Source of the DNA: Comamonas testosteroni ATCC 11996
Lineage (GTDB): Bacteria; Pseudomonadota; Gammaproteobacteria; Burkholderiales; Burkholderiaceae_C
Direction of reading: 5' to 3'
DNA: 64,000 nt
Assembly (NCBI RefSeq): GCF_000241525.1
Contig: NZ_AHIL01000011.1
Coordinates: 124,001 to 188,000 of the forward strand
Part shown: piece by piece, positions 26,659 to 34,112 of the stretch
How the letters are laid out: the number at the start of each line of letters is the position of its first letter
Position numbering within the stretch: position 1 is the first letter of the stretch
Made by a program: the position numbers and the translations under genes
The notes under the pieces: generated by a model
Database searches by the model: none
What the model was told of the DNA's origin: nothing
What the model saw: the letters and a program-made list of their open reading frames with translations, nothing else

Positions 26659-26815
26659 ACGGTGCTCTGGCCCTTGTCGGTCAGCAGCTTCGCGGGTCAT
26701 TGCTCTTGAAGTGGGTGCGGCACACAGCCGCGCCTGGTATCCACACTTCAGATGCCCGCCACACCAAGCCGCAGAGGCAACACCGGCGCCTGAAGTCATT
26801 GCAAGAGAAATTCCT

Positions 26816-27814
26816 ATGCAAACCACGAACAGCCACTCTTACAGCCTTGGCGAGCTGGACAAGGAGGCCCGTATGGGCGGGCAAGGCGCAGAAACTTCGG
26901 CGCGCGAAGTTCGCGTCATAGACATCAGCGACTTCGAGCAGCGCAAGCAGGAGATTGCCGAGCAGATCTGGAGCGCTTCGGTGGAAATCGGCTTCTTCCA
27001 GGTGTCCGGCCACGGCATAGCCCAGGCCGATATCGACGCTGCATTCGGCAGGGCCGAACAGCTGTTTGCCCTGCCGCCCGAAACCAAGGCGCAATGGCCG
27101 CTATCGCGCAACGCAGGCTGGGAGCACAAGGCGCAGATCCGCCCCTCCACGCGCACCCCCGACCAAAAGGAGTCCTATCAGGTCACGCGTCCCCGCATGC
27201 AGGGTCTGTGGCCCAGCGAGCAGGAGCTGCCGGGATTCCAGCAGGCCACGCTGGCCTTCGAGCACCAGTGCTGGCAGGTGGGCATGCAGTTGCTGTCCTG
27301 CTTTGCCTACAAGCTGGGCTTTGATGAGGAGTTCTTCACCCGCGCACATGACCCCGCCGTGCCCAGCTACCAGAGTACGCTGCGCATGCTGCATTACTTT
27401 GCCGTGGACCCTGCTCTCAAGGACGAAATCGGCCTGTGGCGTGCAGGCGCACATACGGACTTCGACTGCCTGACGCTGTTGTTCCAGCGCGCCGGCCAGG
27501 GTGGGCTACAGGTGCTGCCTGGCAAGGAGGCAGATGCCCAGCAATGGACGCCCGTGAAGCCCGTGGATGGCGTCATCACCTGCAATATCGGCGACATGCT
27601 GATGCGCTGGAGCGACGACCAGTTGCCCAGCAACTTCCACCGCGTGCGCAACCCCCAGCCCCATGAGTACCAGGGCGCACGCTACAGCCTGGCCTTCTTC
27701 TGCCAGGCCAATGAGGATGCGGTGATCGAAGGGCCGGCCCAGAAATATCCGCCCATCACGGGAGCGGAATACCTGCGCCAGCGCATCAGTGCCAATTTTT
27801 CGAACCGGTACTGA
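26816..27814 (+). CDS. isopenicillin N synthase-like 2-oxoglutarate/Fe(II) oxygenase
   Basis: The ATG at 26816 gives 332 residues; a GTG further upstream is in frame but not needed. Two family domains are visible: the N-terminal DIOX_N part (VRVIDISDF... GFFQVSGHGI, residues 33-70) and the C-terminal jelly roll with the iron ligands His213, Asp215 (AHTDFDCLTLL) and His275 (SNFHRVRNP), plus Arg289 and Ser291 (RYS) for the 2-oxoacid. These enzymes oxidise small molecules with O2. It is divergent from the ABC/deaminase operon and shares its sigma-54 control, so a role in degrading the imported heterocycle or amine is inferred. Related bacterial proteins are often annotated 2OG oxygenase without known substrate. 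Confidence 0.88.
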   Translation: MQTTNSHSYSLGELDKEARMGGQGAETSAREVRVIDISDFEQRKQEIAEQIWSASVEIGFFQVSGHGIAQADIDAAFGRAEQLFALPPETKAQWPLSRNAGWEHKAQIRPSTRTPDQKESYQVTRPRMQGLWPSEQELPGFQQATLAFEHQCWQVGMQLLSCFAYKLGFDEEFFTRAHDPAVPSYQSTLRMLHYFAVDPALKDEIGLWRAGAHTDFDCLTLLFQRAGQGGLQVLPGKEADAQQWTPVKPVDGVITCNIGDMLMRWSDDQLPSNFHRVRNPQPHEYQGARYSLAFFCQANEDAVIEGPAQKYPPITGAEYLRQRISANFSNRY

Positions 27815-27872
27815 GACCCTCTGAGCAGCCCTGCCGCGTCCCCCAAGGGAACGGGGCGGCGCTTCCTCAATA
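27815..27872 (+). repeat. degenerate CCCCCTGAG-type element, copy 4
   Basis: GACCCTCTGAGCAGCC...CCCCCAAGGGAACGGGGCGGCGC resembles the elements at 3533 and 13906 but with several changes. It lies directly after the oxygenase stop. Confidence 0.4.
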
Positions 27873-27934
27873 CTCCTTTGAGGGTGCACCAGCCCCCGTC
27901 TTTAGCGCAGTGTGATGTGGTCTGAATTGAAACG

Positions 27935-27960
27935 ACAAGGCCCCGGAATCCGGGGCCGTG
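27935..27960 (-). terminator. probable terminator of the acyl-CoA-binding protein gene
   Basis: GGCCCCGG-AAT-CCGGGGCC (27939-27957) is a perfect 8-bp stem. On the minus strand it is followed by TTGTCGTTTC, a broken U-tract. It lies 26 bp past the stop of the gene at 27983-28237. Confidence 0.6.
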
Positions 27961-27982
27961 TCGGCAATCAGGGGGGAGCAGA

Positions 27983-28237
27983 TCAGCGCAGCGACTCGAT
28001 GAGATCGATGTACTGCTGCTTGGCTTCATCCGACGTCGTACCTTCCAGCTTGGCCCAGGCATCCCACTTGGCGCGCGCCACCATGTCGGTGAAGCTGGGC
28101 TTCTTGGCTTCGTTGTCGCCTTCGGTGGCCTGCTTGTACAAGGCATAGATCCTGAGCAAGGTGGCGTTGTCAGGACGCTCGCCGAGTGAGGTGGAATTCT
28201 TGACGGTTTCTTCGAACCGGGCGTTGAGATCGGACAT
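27983..28237 (-). CDS. acyl-CoA-binding protein (ACBP)
   Basis: An 84-residue, all-helical protein with the ACBP hallmark LLRIYALYKQATEGD, then KPSFTDMVARAKWDAWAKLEGTT and the C-terminal EAKQQYIDLIESL. ACBPs bind long-chain acyl-CoA esters with high affinity in the cytoplasm and buffer their pool. The ATG follows CAGGAGA. It is monocistronic, and its promoter carries a TetR-like palindrome, which fits control by an acyl-CoA-responsive repressor. Confidence 0.93.
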   Translation of the reverse strand: MSDLNARFEETVKNSTSLGERPDNATLLRIYALYKQATEGDNEAKKPSFTDMVARAKWDAWAKLEGTTSDEAKQQYIDLIESLR

Positions 28238-28291
28238 GAAAGGTCTCCTGGGCTTTAATAGTCGAGGTCAGTGTAGCCAAAAAAACGTCAA

Positions 28292-28321
28292 ATTAGAACG
28301 ACCGTTCTTTTTATTTCACAA
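28292..28321 (-). promoter_or_regulatory. ACBP promoter overlapped by TetR-like operator
   Basis: On the minus strand TTGTGA (28321-28316), 18 bp, TCTAAT (28297-28292) resembles a -35/-10 pair. The palindrome AGAACG-AC-CGTTCT (28295-28308) covers the spacer end and the -10, as expected for a repressor operator; AACG-N2-CGTT cores are common for fatty-acid TetR regulators. The remaining gap to 28408 holds nothing else recognisable. Confidence 0.5.
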
Positions 28322-28408
28322 AGTACCGAGACGCCTGCATGCGAGCAGCCCTTTGTGGCACGCTAGCCCTCCAATCCGCCTCTTCGTGATTCGCCCAACG
28401 GGCAGCCT

Positions 28409-29614
28409 TCAGAACATCATGCGCAGACCCAGATCAAAGCCCAGCGCACTGCGCGGCTGCATGTCGGGGCTGCTGCTATAGGCCGGCTGCGGCATGATGA
28501 CCGGGCTGCTGACGGCCAGCGGCGTCACACCCATCACCGCAGGATTGCTGTGTCCATTGCTCACGCTGATACGTGACACCGTGGTGTAGAGCGCCGTACG
28601 TTTGGAGAGGTTATGCACATAACCCAAGGCCAGCTTGTTCACCGATGCGTCGCCAGTTCCCTGCCCATTTTTGAATTGCACCCTGGCCACCGACGCCCTG
28701 AACTGATGCAGTCCGACAGGGATTTGCACACCAGCCAGAAGCCCGTCATAGCGGTCTGTGGCCCGCACATCGCTGCGCGCATTGCGCACTTGCGACCACT
28801 CGCCCAACACGCGGACCGGACCGAAGTTGTACGAGCCTCCCAGGTTCAGGGACTTGATGGTTTCCTTGCGGCCGTTGAAAGTGCCCAGCATGCTTTCGCC
28901 ATATCCCAGCGCAATATCGGTGGGGCCATTGGCCCAGCCTATGCGGCCTCCCGCATAGCGGCCGCGCCTGGCATCATTTTCCGGGAAGGCATACATCAGC
29001 TGACCATAAAGTCCACCCAGCCCTGTCGGCAGGTGGTAGCCGATGGAATTGTTGGCGCGCAGATAATTGTCCGTACCTGCCGACAAACCGTTTCCCAGCA
29101 AGCGCTCGAGCAGCGTGCCGCTGCTCTGCGTACTCAGTGCACGGTTGATGGCCAGGTTGCTGCTGACCACCGCCAGCAAATTGACGCCCACGCCGTTGAC
29201 GGAATAGGGATCAAAAGCCCAGTCATTCAGAAACGACGGCGTGTGATCGCGCCCAAGGCGCAGCTCGCCCCAATTGCCCGCCAGGCTGACGGTCGAGCGT
29301 CGCCCAAAGTTCAGCGCGCCGCCGCCCGTGTCGTTGGTCACAGGCGCTTCCAGCCACATACTGGCAGACATTCCAGCACCCAGATCTTCAACGGCACGAA
29401 CACCCAGACGGCTGGCCAGATTACCCGATGGTGACAGCGCCCAGAGACCTTGGCTGGCCGTGCGACCGGAGCCATCCCAGGAATTGCTGCGCACCATGTA
29501 GCGGCTGACGCCTGCATCCATGACACCGAACAGCGTCACAGATGACTGAGCGCTGGCCAGACTGCTTGCGGACAGGGCAAAAAAACTCCAGATATAGCGT
29601 GGAATACGTGGCAT
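28409..29614 (-). CDS. Omp32/OmpC-type general porin
   Basis: A 401-residue outer membrane protein: signal peptide (YIWSFFALSASSLASAQ), then SSVTLFGVMDAGVSRY, the usual first strand of betaproteobacterial trimeric porins. Amphipathic beta-strands run throughout (LAGNWGELRLGRDHTPSFL near residue 120; GSYNFGPVRVLGEWSQ), and it ends in the aromatic ALGFDLGLRMMF with a terminal Phe, the signal for outer membrane insertion. AAGGAGA precedes the ATG. It lies after the terminator of the TauD-BKACE operon, so it is a separate unit, possibly serving the same uptake. Confidence 0.92.
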   Translation of the reverse strand: MPRIPRYIWSFFALSASSLASAQSSVTLFGVMDAGVSRYMVRSNSWDGSGRTASQGLWALSPSGNLASRLGVRAVEDLGAGMSASMWLEAPVTNDTGGGALNFGRRSTVSLAGNWGELRLGRDHTPSFLNDWAFDPYSVNGVGVNLLAVVSSNLAINRALSTQSSGTLLERLLGNGLSAGTDNYLRANNSIGYHLPTGLGGLYGQLMYAFPENDARRGRYAGGRIGWANGPTDIALGYGESMLGTFNGRKETIKSLNLGGSYNFGPVRVLGEWSQVRNARSDVRATDRYDGLLAGVQIPVGLHQFRASVARVQFKNGQGTGDASVNKLALGYVHNLSKRTALYTTVSRISVSNGHSNPAVMGVTPLAVSSPVIMPQPAYSSSPDMQPRSALGFDLGLRMMF

Positions 29615-29638
29615 GTCATGTCTCCTTTTCGTTATGAA

Positions 29639-29659
29639 TTCGCGGTCTTGATCCGCGAA
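29639..29659. promoter_or_regulatory. 7-bp-arm inverted repeat in the porin leader
   Basis: TTCGCGG and CCGCGAA flank TCTTGAT, ending 25 bp upstream of the porin ATG and just before the ribosome site. It may be an mRNA hairpin that modulates translation or an operator. Confidence 0.45.
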
Positions 29660-29784
29660 GTCACTCTAGAAAAGGAAGGCTGCAGCTCTTGTGCAGTTGA
29701 TGCCATTCATTGCTTATTTGGTGCCATCTGCCCAAGGTGAAATCCCTAGGAATGTCGCCCCGCCGCATGGCCAATGTCAGACAG

Positions 29785-29816
29785 AAAAAAGCCGGCGCCT
29801 TGACAAAGGAGCCGGC
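29785..29816 (-). terminator. rho-independent terminator of the TauD-BKACE-Bug-Qor operon
   Basis: On the minus strand GCCGGC-T-CCTT-TGTC-AAGG-C-GCCGGC is followed by TTTTTT. It sits 49 bp past the quinone oxidoreductase stop. Confidence 0.88.
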
Positions 29817-29864
29817 ACAGATCTTCGCAATGGCTTTAAGCGCCCAACATTTGCACCCTGCAGC

Positions 29865-30836
29865 TCATGGCACGAGTACCGTGGCCCCCACGGTCTTGCG
29901 AGCTTCCAATGCGCGATGGGCTTGTGCCGCCTCGGCCAATGCAAACTCCTGCTGCGGCTCGCTCACAATGCGCCCTGCCAGCACGTGCTCGAACAGCTCT
30001 GCAGCCATCTCCAGCATATGTGAGCGGGGCTGGATGTAATGCATCATGGCCGGCCGGGTCATCCAGATCGAGCCTTTGGCGGCCAGCAGCGATGAGTCCA
30101 CCACCACGGAGCCGGAAGAAGTTCCGTTGCTGACCAGCGAGCCACGCGGCTGTAGGCAATCGAGCGAATCCATCAGTGTGTCCTTGCCTACCGAATCAAA
30201 GACCACGGAAACGCCCTTGCCTGCCGTGATTTCCTTCACTCGCTCGACGATGTTTTCGCGCGAAGTCACGATGGTGTGCGCGCATCCGTTCGCTCTGGCC
30301 AGTTCGGCCTTCTCATCCGTGCTGACCGTACCAATCATGTTGACCCCCATGGCGCGGGCCCACTGACAGGCAATCAGACCTACGCCTCCGGCAGCTGCGT
30401 GGTAGAGAATTGTTTCACCGCCCTGCAGCGGATAGACCTGACGGAACAGATACTGGGCCGTCATGCCTTTCATCATGAGCGTGGCTGCAGCACGGTCTGA
30501 AATTCCGTCGGGCAGCGGAATCAGCACTTCTGCAGGCATCACACGCGCCTGTGCATAAGCGCCTTGCGGACCGATCAGATAGCCAACGCGGTCACCCACC
30601 CGGATATCCGTCACACCTGATCCGACGGCCTCGACCACGCCGACGGCATCCGAGCCCAGTCCGTTGGGCAAGGCCAGCGGGTAACGCCCGGAGCGGAAGT
30701 ACACATCAATGAAGTTGAGCGCGATATAGCTATGCCGCACACGCGCCTGGCCTGGGCCGGGGTCTCCCACGGCAACGTTTTCCAGTCGCAGAACTTCTGG
30801 ACCGCCAGTCTCGTAAAAGCGAATGGCCTGAGTCAT
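29865..30836 (-). CDS. zinc-independent quinone oxidoreductase (Qor-like, MDR family)
   Basis: A 323-residue NADPH-dependent reductase of the medium-chain dehydrogenase family. The start IRFYETGGPEVLRLENV, the NADPH-binding region HAAAGGVGLIACQWARAMG, and GADAVGVVE-like segments (GSDAVGVVEAVGSG) match QorA. Zinc-binding Cys ligands are absent, as in this subgroup. Last gene of the minus-strand operon, 107 bp after the Bug gene. Its role in the operon may be reduction of an enone or quinone intermediate; that is inferred only from position. Confidence 0.9.
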   Translation of the reverse strand: MTQAIRFYETGGPEVLRLENVAVGDPGPGQARVRHSYIALNFIDVYFRSGRYPLALPNGLGSDAVGVVEAVGSGVTDIRVGDRVGYLIGPQGAYAQARVMPAEVLIPLPDGISDRAAATLMMKGMTAQYLFRQVYPLQGGETILYHAAAGGVGLIACQWARAMGVNMIGTVSTDEKAELARANGCAHTIVTSRENIVERVKEITAGKGVSVVFDSVGKDTLMDSLDCLQPRGSLVSNGTSSGSVVVDSSLLAAKGSIWMTRPAMMHYIQPRSHMLEMAAELFEHVLAGRIVSEPQQEFALAEAAQAHRALEARKTVGATVLVP

Positions 30837-30943
30837 GAAATGCTCCTGTCTCTATTGTTCACAGCAAGATGCAGCAAGCGCTGCAAAGCAAAAGCCCGTG
30901 CGTCCTCAGTCGCAGACATGTCCGGACCGATTGACGAGCCGAT

Positions 30944-31912
30944 TCAGTTCAGCTTGATGCCGAAATTCCTGACGATCTCACCGTTGCGCTGGTATTCGGC
31001 CTGCAGATCGGTAGACAGCTGCTCCAGAGTGCGCTCCTGCTTGATGGGCTCGAAGCCGGTGGACAGATAGCGGGCCTGCACCGCCTGGCTGGCGTTGACC
31101 TTCTGCAGCGTGGCATTGATCTTCTCCAGCAACGGCTGCGGCGTCTTTGCCGAAGCAAACACACCCGCCCAGTTGCTGAAATCAAGCTCCGGATAACCGA
31201 CCTCGGCCATCGTCGGCACATTGGGAAAATCGGGCAGTCGGCTCTTGTAAGCAACGGCCAGCAACTTGACCTTGCCGCTGGGAACCAGCGGTTTGGTGGT
31301 AACGGAGCCATCGAACATCAGCGGAATCTGATTGCCCATGATTTGTGCCAATGCTGGTGCAGAGCCTGGAAATGGCACATGCTGCATATCCAGGCCGGCC
31401 TTCTGATTCAGGATCGCCCCTGCGTATTGCGATGCCGTCCCCTGGCTGTAGGAGGCAAAGGACAGCTGACCCGGATGGGCCTTGATATAGGCAATGGCCT
31501 CCTTGGCATCCTTGGCCGGGAACTGAGGCGAAGCAATGAACACCATGACGGAGCGTGCCATCTGCGAGACGGGTCTGACATCCTTCATGGCATCAAAGCC
31601 CCCCTTGAGCACATGAGGAACCTCGGTCAGGATATTGGTCACCGTCACCAACAGGGTATTGCCGTCTGAGGGCTGGGACAGCATGTATTTCACCGCCATG
31701 GCACCGCCGGCACCGGGGCGGTTTTCGACCACCACTGGCTGCTTGAGCTCATGCGCCAGCTGATCGCTGATGATGCGCGCAAACACATCGATCGTGCCAC
31801 CGGGCGGGGCAGGAACAATAAGCTTGACAGGCTTGTCGGTAAACGCGAGGGCGCTGCCAAGCGGCAAAGCAGCAGCCAGAGCCATGGATAAAAGAACGGG
31901 AATGCGTTGCAT
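30944..31912 (-). CDS. Bug/TctC-family solute-binding protein
   Basis: The ATG at 31912 follows AAAGGAG and gives 322 residues with a signal peptide (RIPVLLSMALAAALPLGSALA). Bug hallmarks: DKPVKLIVPAPPGGTIDVFARII, NRPGAGGAMAVKYML, VPFPGSAPALAQIMGNQIPL. No TctAB genes adjoin. It lies 17 bp downstream of the BKACE gene, so the bound substrate is likely the one degraded by this operon, probably a carboxylate that is a beta-keto acid or is oxidised to one. Confidence 0.92.
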   Translation of the reverse strand: MQRIPVLLSMALAAALPLGSALAFTDKPVKLIVPAPPGGTIDVFARIISDQLAHELKQPVVVENRPGAGGAMAVKYMLSQPSDGNTLLVTVTNILTEVPHVLKGGFDAMKDVRPVSQMARSVMVFIASPQFPAKDAKEAIAYIKAHPGQLSFASYSQGTASQYAGAILNQKAGLDMQHVPFPGSAPALAQIMGNQIPLMFDGSVTTKPLVPSGKVKLLAVAYKSRLPDFPNVPTMAEVGYPELDFSNWAGVFASAKTPQPLLEKINATLQKVNASQAVQARYLSTGFEPIKQERTLEQLSTDLQAEYQRNGEIVRNFGIKLN

Positions 31913-31929
31913 CGTGCGCTCCTTTGACC

Positions 31930-32988
31930 TCAGGCGACTTTGCGCAGAAAACCCTGCTGAGCACCGTTGCGATTCGGAGCAAAGCCGTTCCTTGCCAGGC
32001 TCTCCTCCACCGTGTCGTAGAACACGCCGATCTGGCAGATCTCGCGCGCCTGGGCAGGAGTGGCGATAGGGCGGCTGCATTCCTTGGCAATGCGCACCAG
32101 TTGCTCGATCTGCTCCACCGTACCCATTTTTCGGGTTCGGGTTTGATTCCAGAGATTGTCTTCGGTGCCGCAGCGCACATGCAGGCCCATGGCAATGCCC
32201 ATGAGATTGATGGGCAGCACGTTCAGCACCGAGGCCTCTACCGTGAGCACCGCACCGTCGGGCACGGCGCGCACAAAATTGGCCAGGCTGTAGACGCTTG
32301 GCTGGTCCATGCCGCCGCCGATGGCCACCCAGTTCAGCACCAGCGGACCTTTGTAGATGCCGCGACGCATCAGCCGCTCAACCGACTCGAAGCTGTTGAT
32401 GTTGTAGCACTGGAAAGCACTCTGAATGCCGGCCGCACTCAGGCGGCGTATATGTTCTTCGGCCCAGCCTGGCTGTGCTGGAACGGTCATTTCCTTGTAG
32501 GCATTGAACACCGCAGGGTCCTCCATCGAAGTGCCCTGGATATCCCGCGCATCGAACTGCTCCAAAATGTTCATCTGCGAGGTATTGATGGTCACCGTCA
32601 CCTGATCGGGCTTGGGGTCCAGCTCGGCCAACATGTGGCGGGTATCGTCAGACAGCCATTTGGCGGCCGCGCCATCGGTTTCGGGTGCAAAACTGATCGA
32701 CCCACCCACCTGAATGATCATGTCCGGGACGCGGGCACGCACGCCGGCAATCAACTCGTTGAACTTGGAAAGCCGCTTGCTGCCGCGACCGTCGAGCTCA
32801 CGCACATGCAGGTGCAGCACCTGGGCACCGGCGTTGTAGCAGTCCACGGCTTTTTGAATCTGCTCTTCCATCGTGACGGGAATTTCGCCGGGGAAGTCCT
32901 CAGGCAGCCACGAAGGCGCATAAGGAGCTGCAGTGATGATGAGAGGCTGCTGATTTTCGGCAACCAGGTGACCGTCGAGGAAATTCAT
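31930..32988 (-). CDS. BKACE (DUF849) beta-keto acid cleavage enzyme
   Basis: A 352-residue TIM-barrel protein of the 3-keto-5-aminohexanoate cleavage (Kce/BKACE) family. Family members condense a beta-keto acid with acetyl-CoA to give acetoacetate and a new CoA ester, using a bound Zn ion. Visible: PLIITAAPYAPSW at the start, the metal-binding VLHLHVRELDG (His59, His61), IIQVGGSISFAPE, and LTVEASVLNVLPI. Substrate specificity (e.g. dehydrocarnitine, beta-keto adipate, others) cannot be read by eye. Between TauD and Bug genes in one operon. Confidence 0.9.
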   Translation of the reverse strand: MNFLDGHLVAENQQPLIITAAPYAPSWLPEDFPGEIPVTMEEQIQKAVDCYNAGAQVLHLHVRELDGRGSKRLSKFNELIAGVRARVPDMIIQVGGSISFAPETDGAAAKWLSDDTRHMLAELDPKPDQVTVTINTSQMNILEQFDARDIQGTSMEDPAVFNAYKEMTVPAQPGWAEEHIRRLSAAGIQSAFQCYNINSFESVERLMRRGIYKGPLVLNWVAIGGGMDQPSVYSLANFVRAVPDGAVLTVEASVLNVLPINLMGIAMGLHVRCGTEDNLWNQTRTRKMGTVEQIEQLVRIAKECSRPIATPAQAREICQIGVFYDTVEESLARNGFAPNRNGAQQGFLRKVA

Positions 32989-33106
32989 GATGGTGTCTCC
33001 GTTGTTATATGAATGCCATGCCCGCGCTCAGAGCCTTGCGTACAGCTGTGCTTGCGTCGCACCGCTCGGTCAGGTTCTGCGCCTTGCCACGGGCGTCTTC
33101 CGATGC

Positions 33107-33955
33107 TCAAAAAGTCGGTGTGCCAATGATTCCCGCGCGCTCCATCTTTCGATAGCTGGGCGGGTAGTCCATCACCGCGTAATGCTGTGTCGCCCGGTTG
33201 TCCCAGATGGCGATGCTGCCGGGCTCCCAGCGCCAGCGGACCTGGTACTCGGGGATCGCGGCCTGGCTGATCAAGAACTGCAGCAGACTGGATGAGCCCT
33301 GGGTGAAGTCCTGGCCCACACGCACATTGGCGGGCGTGTGGAAGTTCGTGAAATGAGTGGTGAAGCCGCTGACAAACAGCACTTTTTCACCGGTTTCCGG
33401 GTGTGTGCGCACCACCGGGTGCTCCGCATCCGGAAACTGCGCCTTGAGGGCCAGACGCTTTTCCGCAGGCATGGCAGCGCCAAAGGTGCACTCAATGCTG
33501 TGGCGTGCCCGCAGCGGGGCTATCACGTCCTTGATGTGCGATGGAAGCATCTCGTAAGCCAGCGCCATATTGGCCCACATGGTGTCGCCGCCAACCGGCG
33601 GACATTCGACGCAGCGCAGCACACAGCCCATGGGCGGCACCTCGCGCCAGGTGGCATCGCAATGCCAGGAGTTTTCATACCGGTCCAGCGGCTTGTCCGG
33701 CGTCTTGTAGATCTGCACCAGGCCGGGATGCTCGGGGTCGCTGCCGACCACCGGGTGATCCTCCAGCTCGCCAAAGCGCCGGGCAAAACCGACATGCTCG
33801 GCGCGACTGATACTCTGGCGACGCAAAAACAGTACCTTGTACTTGAGCAAGGCCGCCTTTATCTCTGCGAAAAGCCCGTCATCGTGCAGCGCATCCGCCA
33901 GTTGCACATCGACCAACTCCGCGCCTATGGCACAGGTCAGAGGGTTTATCTGCAT
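33107..33955 (-). CDS. TauD/TfdA-family 2-oxoglutarate/Fe(II) dioxygenase
   Basis: A 282-residue enzyme with the family facial triad: His98 and Asp100 in NSWHCDATWREVPP and His258 in DNRATQHYAV, with a conserved Arg nearby (YRKMER) for 2-oxoglutarate. The N-terminal ALLKYKVLFLRRQSISRAEH is typical. It would hydroxylate or cleave its substrate using O2 and 2-oxoglutarate. AGGAG lies 7 bp before the ATG. It is the first gene of the operon and divergent from the AraC regulator. With the BKACE next to it, the pathway may convert a quaternary amine, sulfonate or ether acid to a keto acid. Confidence 0.9.
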   Translation of the reverse strand: MQINPLTCAIGAELVDVQLADALHDDGLFAEIKAALLKYKVLFLRRQSISRAEHVGFARRFGELEDHPVVGSDPEHPGLVQIYKTPDKPLDRYENSWHCDATWREVPPMGCVLRCVECPPVGGDTMWANMALAYEMLPSHIKDVIAPLRARHSIECTFGAAMPAEKRLALKAQFPDAEHPVVRTHPETGEKVLFVSGFTTHFTNFHTPANVRVGQDFTQGSSSLLQFLISQAAIPEYQVRWRWEPGSIAIWDNRATQHYAVMDYPPSYRKMERAGIIGTPTF

Positions 33956-34043
33956 AACTGTCTCCTACCTTTTTTTGAACCCAGGCTTGTTGCAGGTCAC
34001 TGCCGCCCGGTAAGTCCACTGTAGAAAACCTGTGTCACATAGG

Positions 34044-34080
34044 TTGTGCATTTCATGCCGCACCTTATGCATCTCATGCC
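34044..34080. promoter_or_regulatory. AraC-type operator: 16-bp direct repeat spaced 21 bp
   Basis: TTGTGCATTTCATGCC (34044-34059) and TTATGCATCTCATGCC (34065-34080) agree at 14 of 16 positions and are offset by exactly 21 bp, two helical turns, the usual arrangement for AraC/XylS binding. The site lies 33 bp before the AraC start and 89 bp before the TauD start. Confidence 0.7.
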
Positions 34081-34112
34081 AGAATTTCCACGCCTCTATG
34101 CATGGAGCAGTC

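Noticed and set aside
26454..26660. 68-codon minus-strand open frame in the oxygenase/ABC divergent gap
   Set aside because: It covers the sigma-54 elements and dyads, has no ribosome site and no recognisable features.
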